From the NCBI RefSeq assembly GCF_002213425.1, contig NZ_NJGV01000008.1, forward strand, positions 1 through 64,000: 64,000 nt of DNA, given 5' to 3'. A program made the position numbers and the translations under genes. This DNA comes from Herbaspirillum aquaticum. Its GTDB lineage: Bacteria; Pseudomonadota; Gammaproteobacteria; Burkholderiales; Burkholderiaceae_D. The first letter of the stretch is position 1; each line of letters opens with the position of its first letter. Shown here one piece after another: positions 34,814 to 43,634 of this stretch. The notes under the pieces are model-generated. The model did not search any database. It was not told the DNA's origin and was given only the letters and a program-made list of their open reading frames with translations.

Positions 34814-35695
34814 ATGGCCACTCTCTATGCCAGCCTGGTCGAACACGATCCGGACCGCCTCGACGCCGCGGTCACGGCCCTGCGCGTGCATACCAGCCAG
34901 AGCGAGCGGGAGACGCCCTTCCACAGCCATCGCAAGGGCCAGCTGGTGGTGGCCCTGCACGGTGCGGTCACCTGCGAGACGGCCCAGGGCATGTGGATCG
35001 TGCCGCCCCAGTCGGCGGTCTGGATCCCGCCGGGCGTGCCGCACAGCAACCGCGTCACGCTGGACGGCCAGCTGTGCTTCCTCTTCATCGCGCCGCATGC
35101 GGCCAGCATGCCGGACCAGTGCTGCACCCTGGCGCTGTCGCCGCTGCTGGTGCAGATGATCTGCCACCTCGCCGAACAGCGCCAGGACTACGCGCCGCAC
35201 GAGCGCACCGCGCGCCTGGCCGCCGTGCTGGTCGAAGAACTGGAACACAGCCAGCGCCACGCCCTGCCCTTGCACCTGCCGGTGCCGCAGCATTCGCGGC
35301 TGCGTGCGATTGCGCGCCACCTGGCCGAACAACCTGCCGACCGCAGCACGGTGGCCGAATGGGGCCAGCGTCATGCGATGAGCGAGCGCACTTTTGCCCG
35401 CTTTGTGCAGGCCGAAACCGGCATGAGCTTCGGCCGCTGGCGGCGGCAGATCCACCTGATGCTGGCCCTGCAATGGCTGGCCTCGGGCAGCTCGGTGCAG
35501 CGCGTCTCGCAAGACCTGGGCTATGAATCGGTGAGCGCCTTCATCACCATGTTCCGCAATACCTTGGGCAAGCCGCCCGCACGCTACATGGCGCAGCGCC
35601 AGGCACCGCTTTCCCGCCCCGCTTCTTCGCCGCCGCCCAGTCCGGTAGCGCCCTACTTCCAACCGACACGGAACGCCTCATGGAAACCGAACTGA
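34814..35695 (+). CDS. nimR: AraC-family regulator (NimR-like)
   Basis: A 293-residue transcription factor. An N-terminal cupin (about 30-105) contains FHSHRKGQLVVALHG and VPPQSAVWIPPGVPHSN, features of the NimR/RhaR-like sensor. Two helix-turn-helix units are in the C-terminal half: STVAEWGQRHAMSERTFARF and VQRVSQDLGYESVSAFITMF. It is divergent from the nimT-like gene across a 119-bp gap (34695-34813) with an AT-rich stretch near 34765-34795 likely to hold the operator. The C-terminal ~35 residues are Pro-rich and overlap by 16 bp the start of the CYTH-CHAD gene. Confidence 0.82.
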   Translation: MATLYASLVEHDPDRLDAAVTALRVHTSQSERETPFHSHRKGQLVVALHGAVTCETAQGMWIVPPQSAVWIPPGVPHSNRVTLDGQLCFLFIAPHAASMPDQCCTLALSPLLVQMICHLAEQRQDYAPHERTARLAAVLVEELEHSQRHALPLHLPVPQHSRLRAIARHLAEQPADRSTVAEWGQRHAMSERTFARFVQAETGMSFGRWRRQIHLMLALQWLASGSSVQRVSQDLGYESVSAFITMFRNTLGKPPARYMAQRQAPLSRPASSPPPSPVAPYFQPTRNASWKPN

Positions 35696-37236
35696 AACTG
35701 CTGCTCGCCCCCGAGCACACCAAGGCCTTCATCCGTCATCCGCTCATCAAGCGTTACGCCCGGGCCGCACCGCGCATCAAGGACCAGACCGGTACCTACT
35801 TCGATACGCCCGACCTGCTGCTGCGCCAGAACGAAGCCGGGCTGCGCGTGCGCCGGACCGGAAATGAATATATCCAGACCCTCAAGGCAGGCGGCGGCGT
35901 CAGTGGCGGCCTGCACCAGCGCAATGAATGGGAGTCGCTGGTCGATGGTGAACAACCTGACCTGCCGGTGCTGCGCGAGCTGGCGGCCTCCGACGAGACC
36001 TGGGCCAGGAAGGTCTTTTCCGACAAGACCGCTGCGCAGCTGACGCCCATCTTCAGCACCCACATCCAGCGCATGGTGTGGGACCTGGTATTGCAGGATG
36101 GCAGCGAGGTGGAATGCGTAATCGACCAGGGCACGGTAGAACACCGCGACCTGAAGGTGGACGTCTGCGAAATCGAACTGGAACTCAAGCAAGGCGAGGC
36201 CAGCGCCCTCTTCGACTTCGCCCTGCAGTTGCTGCAGGACCTGCCGCTGCGCATCGGCATCCAGAGCAAGGCGCAGCGCGGCTATGGACTGTTCCATCAG
36301 GCGCGCCGCACGCAGCAGGGCATTGCCGCCACCTCCTCGGCCAGCCGCGCCAAGCCGCTGCAGCTGACCCGCAAGATGCCGGTGGAGCAGGCCTTCCTGG
36401 CGGTGGTCAACAATTGCGTGGAGCAGATCCAGGCCAATGACATCGCCGACCAGGATAGCGACGACATCGAGCGCCTGCACCAGATGCGCGTGGGACTGCG
36501 CCGCCTGCGTTCGGCCTTCACGCTGTTCGATCCCGTGATCACCCTGCCCGCTTCCCTGGCCGCTGAATTCGAGTGGGTCTCGCAAGCCATCGGCAATGCA
36601 CGTGACTGGGATGTGCTGGCCACGCAGACACTGGCCGCGCTGCCAGCGCACGCCATCGGTGCCATCGACCTGGAACGGGTGCGCCATGCGGCGCTGGTGG
36701 AAGCCGGCAAGGAACATGCACTGGCGGTGCAGGCCGTGGCCTCGCCGCGCTATACGGCGCTGGTGCTGCAGTTCAGCCGCTGGCTGCTGACGGCGGGCTG
36801 GCGCGATGGACTCGACGCTGCGGGCCGGGAAGCCCTCGCGCAAGCGCTTTTCCGCTACGCACGCCAGATGCTGCGACGGGATGAGAAGCGCCTCAACAAG
36901 CGCGGTGCACATCTGGAAGAAAACGACCGCGCGCGCCACCGTACCCGCATCGCCGCCAAGAAGATGCGCTACGACATCGAGTTCTTCCAGGCGCTGTATG
37001 GCGAGAAAAGCAGCCGCCCCTACCTGAAAGCCTTGTCACGCCTGCAGGACCAGCTGGGCCTGCAGAACGACCTGGTGGTGGCCGATGCCCTGCTGCAGCA
37101 ACTGCAGCAGAAGCAGGTACGCCTGGCCCCGAGCATCGCCTACGCACGCGGCTTCCTCGCCGGCCAGGTCAAGGATGGCCACGAACGCATGCATCGCCTG
37201 TGGAAAAAATGGAAGGCGCAAGCATTGCCGCAATGA
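35680..37236 (+). CDS. CYTH-CHAD protein, probable inorganic triphosphatase
   Basis: A 518-residue two-domain protein. The CYTH domain (about 1-200) begins with METELKL, the ExExK signature of triphosphate tunnel enzymes, with GTYFDTPDLLLRQNEAGLRVRR next. The CHAD domain (about 225-510) has LHQMRVGLRRLRSAFTLF, ARDWDVLATQTL and RTRIAAKKMRYDIEFF: conserved His and Arg/Lys helices that bind polyphosphate. This architecture is that of E. coli YgiF, a tripolyphosphatase. The start overlaps the upstream regulator, so the two may be cotranscribed. The stop is followed after 5 bp by a hairpin shared with the convergent pelG. Confidence 0.9.
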   Translation: METELKLLLAPEHTKAFIRHPLIKRYARAAPRIKDQTGTYFDTPDLLLRQNEAGLRVRRTGNEYIQTLKAGGGVSGGLHQRNEWESLVDGEQPDLPVLRELAASDETWARKVFSDKTAAQLTPIFSTHIQRMVWDLVLQDGSEVECVIDQGTVEHRDLKVDVCEIELELKQGEASALFDFALQLLQDLPLRIGIQSKAQRGYGLFHQARRTQQGIAATSSASRAKPLQLTRKMPVEQAFLAVVNNCVEQIQANDIADQDSDDIERLHQMRVGLRRLRSAFTLFDPVITLPASLAAEFEWVSQAIGNARDWDVLATQTLAALPAHAIGAIDLERVRHAALVEAGKEHALAVQAVASPRYTALVLQFSRWLLTAGWRDGLDAAGREALAQALFRYARQMLRRDEKRLNKRGAHLEENDRARHRTRIAAKKMRYDIEFFQALYGEKSSRPYLKALSRLQDQLGLQNDLVVADALLQQLQQKQVRLAPSIAYARGFLAGQVKDGHERMHRLWKKWKAQALPQ

Positions 37237-37241
37237 GTCCC

Positions 37242-37264
37242 GCAATGAGCGCGGCGCTCATTGC
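37242..37264. terminator. Tight hairpin overlapping the pelG stop codon
   Basis: GCAATGAGCGC and GCGCTCATTGC are perfect inverted arms separated by one base, spanning the stop region of pelG on the minus strand and just beyond the CYTH-CHAD stop on the plus strand. No T tract; possibly a cruciform or a weak convergent terminator. Confidence 0.45.
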
Positions 37265-38628
37265 AGCATGAAGGTCTCGTACTCCAGCAGTTCCAGCTTG
37301 CGGGTGAGCAGCACGAAACCGGCCAGCACCACCACGAACACCGCCAGCGCAAACCCGAACCCGTAGAAGGTCGGCCCCAGGCGCAGCGACAGCGCGGTGA
37401 GGGCGACGTTGAGCACCACCAGTCCCCCGCACAGGCCCAGCACGATGCGGCGCTTGTCGAGATAGAAGAAGACGTTGAGGATGCCCAGCAGCACCACCTG
37501 CAGGCTGGCCGCAATGACGTCGATGTAGAGCAGCGGCAGGTAGAGCGTGGAAATGCCCAGCCACTTGAGGATGGACTCGCCCGTGACCATCAGCAGCAAG
37601 GTGGTGATGGCCTGGATCTTGATGATTTCCAGCAGGCCCAGGCGCACCGTTTCCACCATGCCGTTGCGGTGCTTCTCGATGGTTTCCAGCGAAGCCCCGG
37701 TACGTACGGCCTCATAGAAGGCATCATAGTCCTCGACGAAATCGGTCTCCATGCGCAGCAGGAAAATGGCCATGCCGGGAATGATGGAAAGGTAAGCCAG
37801 GAACACCGGCAGGTCATAGATGACCGAGGCGCGCAGCGGGCCGATGATGGCCTGGCTGGTTTCGGGCGTGTACCAGAACATGGCCTTGTCGATCCAGATC
37901 GCCGTGTTGTAGAACAAGCCGATGGCCATGAGCGAGGGATAGAGTTTCTTGCGCTCGTAAAATTCGAAGGAGATGAAACGGTCCGAAGGGAAATTGCGCA
38001 GGATCAGCGCCATCATCGCCATGAGCAACACTGCCTGGCCGATCACGAAGCCGCCCATCAAGCCCTCCAGTCCCAGCGGACGCAGCAGCAGCGCCGCTAC
38101 CACCGTGATGGTGTAGCCCAGTGCATAGATCCAGAAGATGGCCTTGTATTGCTTCATCCCCGACAGGAAGATGGTGGCGATCCAGATGTTGCACATGATG
38201 ATGAAGGCCGCCAGCAGGAGCAGCCGGTACAGCGCACTCTGCTGCGGGAACAGGAAAGCCACCGCCAGCAGTCCCAGCACGCCGCCCACCAGCGTCACCG
38301 ACAGCGACACCGAATGGAAATTGGGCAGGATGGAGTGATTGTCTTTTTCAAACAGGCGGTCCGCCGCAAAGCGCGTCAAGGCCAGCTGGAAGATGCCGGT
38401 GAAGATCAGCGACAGCGAAATCACGTAGGTGATGCTGACCTGGAACTGCACGATGGCCAGCTTGGGCATGTTCACCGTATAGCTCACCAGGCCGATGACC
38501 AGGATGCCGACGATGGACATGATCCACGGCCCCGAACTGATCAGGGCCGCGTAGGAATACGCCTGCATCAGCGAGAGCAGGCTGTCGCGCTTCAATATCT
38601 TGCGCAGTTCAAAACCGATACCGGCCAT
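37258..38628 (-). CDS. pelG: Pel exopolysaccharide membrane protein PelG
   Basis: A 456-residue polytopic protein with about 12 helices, of the polysaccharide-transporter (Wzx-like) superfamily. The N-terminus MAGIGFELRKILKRDSLLSL is characteristic of PelG, as is SSGPWIMSIVGILVIGLVSY next to it. PelG works with PelD, PelE and PelF in the inner membrane to move the nascent polymer to the periplasm. Last gene of the pel operon, 11 bp after pelF; no stop or gap seen. Confidence 0.95.
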   Translation of the reverse strand: MAGIGFELRKILKRDSLLSLMQAYSYAALISSGPWIMSIVGILVIGLVSYTVNMPKLAIVQFQVSITYVISLSLIFTGIFQLALTRFAADRLFEKDNHSILPNFHSVSLSVTLVGGVLGLLAVAFLFPQQSALYRLLLLAAFIIMCNIWIATIFLSGMKQYKAIFWIYALGYTITVVAALLLRPLGLEGLMGGFVIGQAVLLMAMMALILRNFPSDRFISFEFYERKKLYPSLMAIGLFYNTAIWIDKAMFWYTPETSQAIIGPLRASVIYDLPVFLAYLSIIPGMAIFLLRMETDFVEDYDAFYEAVRTGASLETIEKHRNGMVETVRLGLLEIIKIQAITTLLLMVTGESILKWLGISTLYLPLLYIDVIAASLQVVLLGILNVFFYLDKRRIVLGLCGGLVVLNVALTALSLRLGPTFYGFGFALAVFVVVLAGFVLLTRKLELLEYETFMLQ

Positions 38629-38639
38629 GGCGGTCCTCG

Positions 38640-40265
38640 TCAGTGCCGCACCGGGCAGCGCAGCGGCTGGCCGGATGCAGCGTCGGTGTGCGCGTTGCCG
38701 TGTGCCAGCGAACGCTGGTACAGCTCACGGTAGGCACCGAACATCATGTCCTGGGTGTAATAACGCTCCACGCGCGCAATGCCTGCCGCCTGGGCGGCAT
38801 GCCAGCGCTGCGGATCGGTCAGCAGCTTCAAGGCCGCATCGGCCAGCGCCTGCGGCTGGGCGATACCGACCACGTCACCGGCCGCGCCCAGCGCCTGGTC
38901 CTCCTCCGAGAGCCCGTAGATGAGCTGGCGGCACGAGCCCACATCGGTGGCTACCGCCGGCACGCCGGCGGCAAACCCTTCCAGCAATACCAGCGGCAAG
39001 GCCTCGCTGATGCTGGAGAGCACCACCAGTCCGATTTTGGGCATGAGCTCATCGATCTTCTGGAAACCGAGGAACTTGACCTTGTCGGTCAGGCCCAGGC
39101 CATCGGCAATCGCGTGGCATTCACCGGCGTAGGCCTGGTCTTCATCTTCCGGCCCGGCGATCCAGGCTTCGGCCTCCGGATACTGGTTGACCACGGTGCG
39201 CATGGCGCGGATGAAGGTTTTCACATCCTTGATCGGCACCACCCGGCCCAACAGGCAAAGCACCGGCGGGATCTTCTCGCTGCGCAATGCGCGCAGCTTG
39301 GACAGGCGCGGCAGGTCGATGCCGTTGGGGATATTGCGCGTGCGCTCGGCCGGTGCGCCGTCATGGACCTGGCGCAGGCGGTTGGTCTCGTAGAGCGCGA
39401 CGATCTCGTTGGACGCCTGGTAGCACAATCGGCCCAGCGCCTCGAAGAAGCGGATCCACATCTCGCGGAAGTAGGGAATCTGCGAGGCATCCTTCTCGAA
39501 GACGTTGCGGTTGTCGCGGATCCACTCGCTCTGGAACAGGTCGATCTTGCGTTCCTTGGTGTAGATGCCGTGTTCGGAAAGGATCAGCGGACGGCCGGTC
39601 TGCATCTTCATCAGCGCCCCGAGGAATCCGGCATAACCGGTGGAGATGGTGTGATAGCAGCGCGCCGGGATCAGCTGGCGCGCCACACGGGCCAGGGTCC
39701 ACACCGGCTGGTGCATGATGCGCACGGTCCAGAAGTAATCGACGAAAGACGGGTCGGTGCAGAAGATGCGGTATTGCGAAGCCAGGTAATCCCAGGAGCG
39801 CTTGCTGAAGAGGAAGGTGTCCTGGTCCATCTTGCCGCCGTCTTCCATCATCGGGATCAGCTCGCCCAGTTGCGCCACCAGCGCCGAATGCGACGTGGCA
39901 TCGGTGCGGTCGTAGGCGCGGAACATCGCATGCAGCTCGTCGATGCGCTCGAAGGCCTTGGCATCGCCGCGCGAACGCACCACCTCAGTGGCCGAGAGGT
40001 GTTCGTGGATGAAGTGCGTTTCCAGGTGGACCACATTGTCCGGCAGCGCGTACTTGGGCGTGCCGTAATCGTCGGGCCGGCTGCCGATGAAGCACAGGCC
40101 GAAACGGATCTCGGGAAACCCGCGGATGATCTGGTTGACCCAACTTGACACGCCACCGCTCACGTACGGGAAGGTCCCTTCCAGCAGCAGCATGACATCG
40201 CAGTCCTTGGCGCGGCGCTGATAGGAGGCATCGCCGGCGACCGGCCGGAGGGCGGGAGCATTCAT
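38640..40265 (-). CDS. pelF: Pel glycosyltransferase PelF
   Basis: A 541-residue cytoplasmic GT4 (GT-B fold) glycosyltransferase that polymerises Pel from UDP-activated N-acetylhexosamine. N-terminal signature DVMLLLEGTFPYVSGGVSSW; then LILSEHGIYTKERKIDL; C-terminal nucleotide-sugar region VLCLLGRVVPIKDVKTFIRA and the ExxxxxxxE motif in SEALPLVLLEGFAAGVPAV. ATG overlaps the pelE stop by four bases, so translation is coupled. A C-terminal tail of about 20 residues is polar. Confidence 0.96.
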   Translation of the reverse strand: MNAPALRPVAGDASYQRRAKDCDVMLLLEGTFPYVSGGVSSWVNQIIRGFPEIRFGLCFIGSRPDDYGTPKYALPDNVVHLETHFIHEHLSATEVVRSRGDAKAFERIDELHAMFRAYDRTDATSHSALVAQLGELIPMMEDGGKMDQDTFLFSKRSWDYLASQYRIFCTDPSFVDYFWTVRIMHQPVWTLARVARQLIPARCYHTISTGYAGFLGALMKMQTGRPLILSEHGIYTKERKIDLFQSEWIRDNRNVFEKDASQIPYFREMWIRFFEALGRLCYQASNEIVALYETNRLRQVHDGAPAERTRNIPNGIDLPRLSKLRALRSEKIPPVLCLLGRVVPIKDVKTFIRAMRTVVNQYPEAEAWIAGPEDEDQAYAGECHAIADGLGLTDKVKFLGFQKIDELMPKIGLVVLSSISEALPLVLLEGFAAGVPAVATDVGSCRQLIYGLSEEDQALGAAGDVVGIAQPQALADAALKLLTDPQRWHAAQAAGIARVERYYTQDMMFGAYRELYQRSLAHGNAHTDAASGQPLRCPVRH

Positions 40266-41326
40266 CGGCGGCCTCCGGTGGGACGTGCAGCGCTTGCGGG
40301 ATTGAACGGTTCGGGTCGATTGGCGATGGTACGCCGGCCATGCCGCCAGTAGCGATGCAGCTGCGGCTGCGAGGAGACGCTGGGATCGTATTGCATTTCG
40401 ATGAAGAGCTTGCGCACTTGTTCGTAGTCGCGTTCGAGGAAGCTGAGTTCAGCCAGGTAAGGCAAGAGGCGCACGCGCGAAAAGCCATGTTCATGCGCAC
40501 GCTGCATGGCCTCGGCGGCGTCGGCCACGTTGCGGTTGGCCAGTTCCATGCGCGCCAGCATGAACCACAGGCCGGGCTGGGCTGCATCGATCTGCAGCGC
40601 CGCCTGGGCGTGTTCACGCATCTGCGCGTAGGAGTAGTTGAGCAGGTCACCCTGCACCAGGTTCTGGTAGATCAGCTCCTGATACAGCTCGGCCACCTGC
40701 TGGTGCAGGATGCCCAGGGTCTCGGGATCGGAGACGGTCTTGAGATGGTTGCGCATGTCCACGATGCGCTGGGTGATCTTCTTCTCCTTGCCATCCAGGA
40801 TGCCATAGGCCAGCAAGCGCACGTCGTCGGCCGGGTCGCCCAGCAGGCTGCGCAGCGAGGCGCCGCTGGCGCGCGTGGGCGTACTCTGGATGGCCACCAG
40901 GGCGTTGAGCCGCTTGTCCACGGGCGTGGCCACGTTGCCCAGCTGGGCCCGCACGCGGTTGCCGGAAAAGCCGCTGCCTTCGCGCCTGCGCGCGGTGACG
41001 AAGGCCGGTGCCTGGCTGGTATCGAAGTGGTCTTCCGGCTTGTCCTTGGGCCAGAGCACGGCCACCAGCAAGGCCACCACCGCACACAGCATGCCGCCGA
41101 CGGGAATGAAGAAATTGAAGAAGAACAAATACAGCAGTAAGGCCGTGCGCGGACGCCGGTACTGCGGCGGGGCCACCTGCGCGATGGCCAGCGCGAACAG
41201 CGCCGAGGACACCAGGTGCAGCGCCAGGTAGGCGGCCAGCACGCCCAGCCCGTTGCCGCCCTGCAGCAGCAAGGCGACGGAGGCGGTCTCGAAACTCAGA
41301 CCGGCAGCGGAGAGTTTAAGCAGCAC
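40262..41326 (-). CDS. pelE: Pel inner-membrane TPR protein PelE
   Basis: A 354-residue protein. It begins with two hydrophobic segments (about 25-55 and 60-90: LLLYLFFFNFFIPVGGMLCA) and continues as a helical cytoplasmic part with tetratricopeptide-like repeats (for example AQAALQIDAAQPGLWFMLAR and AAEAMQRAHEHGFSRVRLLP, about 240-300). PelE joins PelD and PelG in the synthase complex. The start is GTG, overlapping the pelD stop by 11 bp. Confidence 0.9.
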   Translation of the reverse strand: MLLKLSAAGLSFETASVALLLQGGNGLGVLAAYLALHLVSSALFALAIAQVAPPQYRRPRTALLLYLFFFNFFIPVGGMLCAVVALLVAVLWPKDKPEDHFDTSQAPAFVTARRREGSGFSGNRVRAQLGNVATPVDKRLNALVAIQSTPTRASGASLRSLLGDPADDVRLLAYGILDGKEKKITQRIVDMRNHLKTVSDPETLGILHQQVAELYQELIYQNLVQGDLLNYSYAQMREHAQAALQIDAAQPGLWFMLARMELANRNVADAAEAMQRAHEHGFSRVRLLPYLAELSFLERDYEQVRKLFIEMQYDPSVSSQPQLHRYWRHGRRTIANRPEPFNPASAARPTGGRR

Positions 41327-42818
41327 AGCGTTCCACCAGGTTGATCAAGAGGCGCATGGGCTCATCGCTGCCCAGGGCAGCGGTGTGCGCGGCAGCGAAG
41401 TTGGCCAGGGACTTGTTGTCGAACTGCGCGTGCGAGGCAGTCTCGATGCGCATCAGGTAACCATCGACCGCTGCCGGTCCGGCCAGCGGCAACAGGGTCA
41501 TCAACACGTTGCGGCCACCGGCCTTGTAGGTCCAGACCACATCGGCGGCACGCTTGAGGCGCCGGACCTGGTCGTACATGTCGCGCGAGAGTTCGTCGTC
41601 GCCGAAGACCAGCGCCACCAGCGAGGAATCGATGTCGGTGCTGCGCTTGAGGCGATGCAGGCGCACCAGGTCCACCGCCAGTTCCGGCGGACAGGTCGGC
41701 AGCTGTTGCAGGATGGCGCGGGCGCTGTCGCCCATCTCGATGCCGTCGGCGTAGTAGTCGATGAGCACCGACATCAGTTGCAGCGTGTCTTCGTTCAAGG
41801 CCAGGAAGGGCAACTGCTCCACCACCAGCAAGCCGAACTGGCGGCCCTCGTAATTGCGCAAGGGCGCGCAGACCAGGTAGCGGCTCTGGTTGCGCAGGGT
41901 CTGGTTCAGGCTCTCGGTCTGGATGTGGCCCAGCTTCTGCTGGGTCAGGCAATAACGGACCAGCGGATCATCGGCCACCAGCGGCGTGACCTTGCCCACG
42001 CTGGCCACCGCCTCCGGCAGGACGTGGCCGTGGATATCGCAGGCAAAGACCGAGGCCGATTCCACCTGGCAGCTCTGCACCAGGATCTGCAGGAAGGCAT
42101 CCGGCGCCGGCATGCGCGCCGGGTCCAGCAGGTATTGCGTGAGCGTGAGGGCGCGCATGCGGTCCAGCGATTCGCGCAGGGTCAGCGGCTTGGACAGCAG
42201 ATCCTGTTCCAGCCGCTCGTGCGACAGGCGCAGCAGGAAGTGATTCTTGGTGAGCATGGTCAGGCGCTCTTCCAGGTAGGCATTGACTCCGCGCAGGCGG
42301 CGACTGCGTGCATTCCACACTTCGGCGAACTGGCCGCACAGCAGCGTCAGCACCAGCCCGCCCAGGAAATAAGCTTGCGGGAAGGCTTGCGCCGCCGACA
42401 CCACGGCTTGCGCCTCGTCCTCCTGATGGCCATGCATGAGCAGATACCAGCCGCCCAGCATGGTGGCCACGGCCACCACGCCCAGCGTGCTGCCGTAGCG
42501 CATGGCGAGGATGGCCGGCATCAGCCACAACCAGGGGAATTGCGCCTGCAGCCCGAAGGGATCTTCCGGAGCCAGCCACCATGCCACGGCCAGCGCGGCC
42601 GCCACCAGCGCAATGGTCTCGACGATGCGCAGCGCCGCCTTGCGGGGTGAGCCGCTGTCGGTATCGAAGCGCGTAAAGAAGCGCGACCAGAATTTCTGGC
42701 GCTTCTGTGCTGCCGTAGCGGCCGGTCGCGGCGAGGCGGCCCATGGCCGGCCGCTGCCGTTTGGCGGGGAGGCCGGTGGGGAGGCGGGCCGTTGGCGCTC
42801 GTTCACGTTCTCTCCCAT
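41316..42818 (-). CDS. pelD: Cyclic-di-GMP receptor PelD
   Basis: A 500-residue inner-membrane protein. Four hydrophobic helices (about 65-165), a coiled linker, a GAF domain (about 210-350) and a degenerate GGDEF domain (about 360-480). The allosteric I-site is preserved as RAAD in the stretch RRLKRAADVVWTYKAGG, where Pseudomonas PelD binds c-di-GMP, whereas the active-site GGDEF is replaced by AGGRNVL. It should switch on Pel synthesis when c-di-GMP rises. ATG overlaps the pelC stop by one base. Confidence 0.93.
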   Translation of the reverse strand: MGENVNERQRPASPPASPPNGSGRPWAASPRPAATAAQKRQKFWSRFFTRFDTDSGSPRKAALRIVETIALVAAALAVAWWLAPEDPFGLQAQFPWLWLMPAILAMRYGSTLGVVAVATMLGGWYLLMHGHQEDEAQAVVSAAQAFPQAYFLGGLVLTLLCGQFAEVWNARSRRLRGVNAYLEERLTMLTKNHFLLRLSHERLEQDLLSKPLTLRESLDRMRALTLTQYLLDPARMPAPDAFLQILVQSCQVESASVFACDIHGHVLPEAVASVGKVTPLVADDPLVRYCLTQQKLGHIQTESLNQTLRNQSRYLVCAPLRNYEGRQFGLLVVEQLPFLALNEDTLQLMSVLIDYYADGIEMGDSARAILQQLPTCPPELAVDLVRLHRLKRSTDIDSSLVALVFGDDELSRDMYDQVRRLKRAADVVWTYKAGGRNVLMTLLPLAGPAAVDGYLMRIETASHAQFDNKSLANFAAAHTAALGSDEPMRLLINLVERCAA

Positions 42819-43471
42819 CAGGGGCGCGGCGTCGCGGGAGCCGAAGTACTGGTGAGTGCATCGGCCTGCGGTGCGCTACCCCGTGCCGCCTCGCCGGCGC
42901 TTGCGGCATTGACGGCCGCAGCGCTCTGCGCCAGCGAGCGCAGGGGGGACAGCAGGTTGCGCATGAGCTTCTGGGCCACGGCCGAGAGCGCCTCACGGCT
43001 CCAGCCGCTCTTGGCACCGGCCGCAGCCCACACCACCTTGCCGCTGGAGACCTCGATCAATTGCAGCGTCAGGCCCACGGCCGGCTCGCCGTCGATGCCG
43101 ACCTTGTAGCGCCATTCATCGACAGTGCCTGACAGCGCATAGGCGATGTTCTCGCTGCGCGCCCAGTCGAGGGCAGCATCGAGCTGCTTGCGGTCCATCG
43201 GTTCGAACAAGGTTTCATTGTTGAGCGAAGCCGGATAGCGGCGCAGCTCGGCCAGTCCGTTGGCGCGCAGGATGCTTTCCGAGATCGACTCGGCACGCAG
43301 TCCGGCCTGCGGGGTCTCGGTGTGATTGGCGAAGGGCAGCAAACCCCAGCGGGCATCAGCCGGCACCACCGGCGCCTGGCCGATGTCGGTGGTGGAGCAG
43401 GCGGCCAGGCCCAGGGCGAGTACGGCAGCGCTGCCGAGTTTGTACAACATGGAGCGGATCTTGTTTGTCAT
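42818..43471 (-). CDS. pelC: Pel outer-membrane-associated lipoprotein PelC
   Basis: A 217-residue lipoprotein, ATG at 43471: signal peptide with lipobox LGLAACS. The body follows PelC: RWGLLPFANHTETPQAGLRA, LDWARSENIAYALSGTVDEW, LQLIEVSSGKVVWAAAGAKS. PelC forms a ring on the inner face of the outer membrane that guides the cationic polymer to PelB. The C-terminal ~45 residues (after about 175) are Ala/Ser-rich low complexity. It is separated from pelB by 158 bp, unusual within an otherwise coupled operon, and that gap contains a hexanucleotide repeat. Confidence 0.9.
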   Translation of the reverse strand: MTNKIRSMLYKLGSAAVLALGLAACSTTDIGQAPVVPADARWGLLPFANHTETPQAGLRAESISESILRANGLAELRRYPASLNNETLFEPMDRKQLDAALDWARSENIAYALSGTVDEWRYKVGIDGEPAVGLTLQLIEVSSGKVVWAAAGAKSGWSREALSAVAQKLMRNLLSPLRSLAQSAAAVNAASAGEAARGSAPQADALTSTSAPATPRP

Positions 43472-43586
43472 GGTGGTCACCTTGGAGCAATGCGCGGCCT
43501 TTCGCGGCCAGAGATTAATGAGGGCTGATTCATCGATTTCATTGATCAATCAATGTCGACACGGTAAGGACAGCAAGGTCTTCGCC

Positions 43587-43634
43587 TTCAGTTTCGGTTT
43601 CGGTTTCAATTTCAGTTTCAGTTTCAATTTCAAT
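43587..43634. repeat. Eight-copy hexanucleotide repeat at the pelB stop
   Basis: On the plus strand TTCAGT, TTCGGT, TTCGGT, TTCAAT, TTCAGT, TTCAGT, TTCAAT, TTCAAT, i.e. 48 bp of TTCRRT units. Read in the pelB frame on the minus strand, the pelB stop TGA begins the array and further TGA codons recur in phase. A microsatellite of this kind can change length by slippage. Confidence 0.8.
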
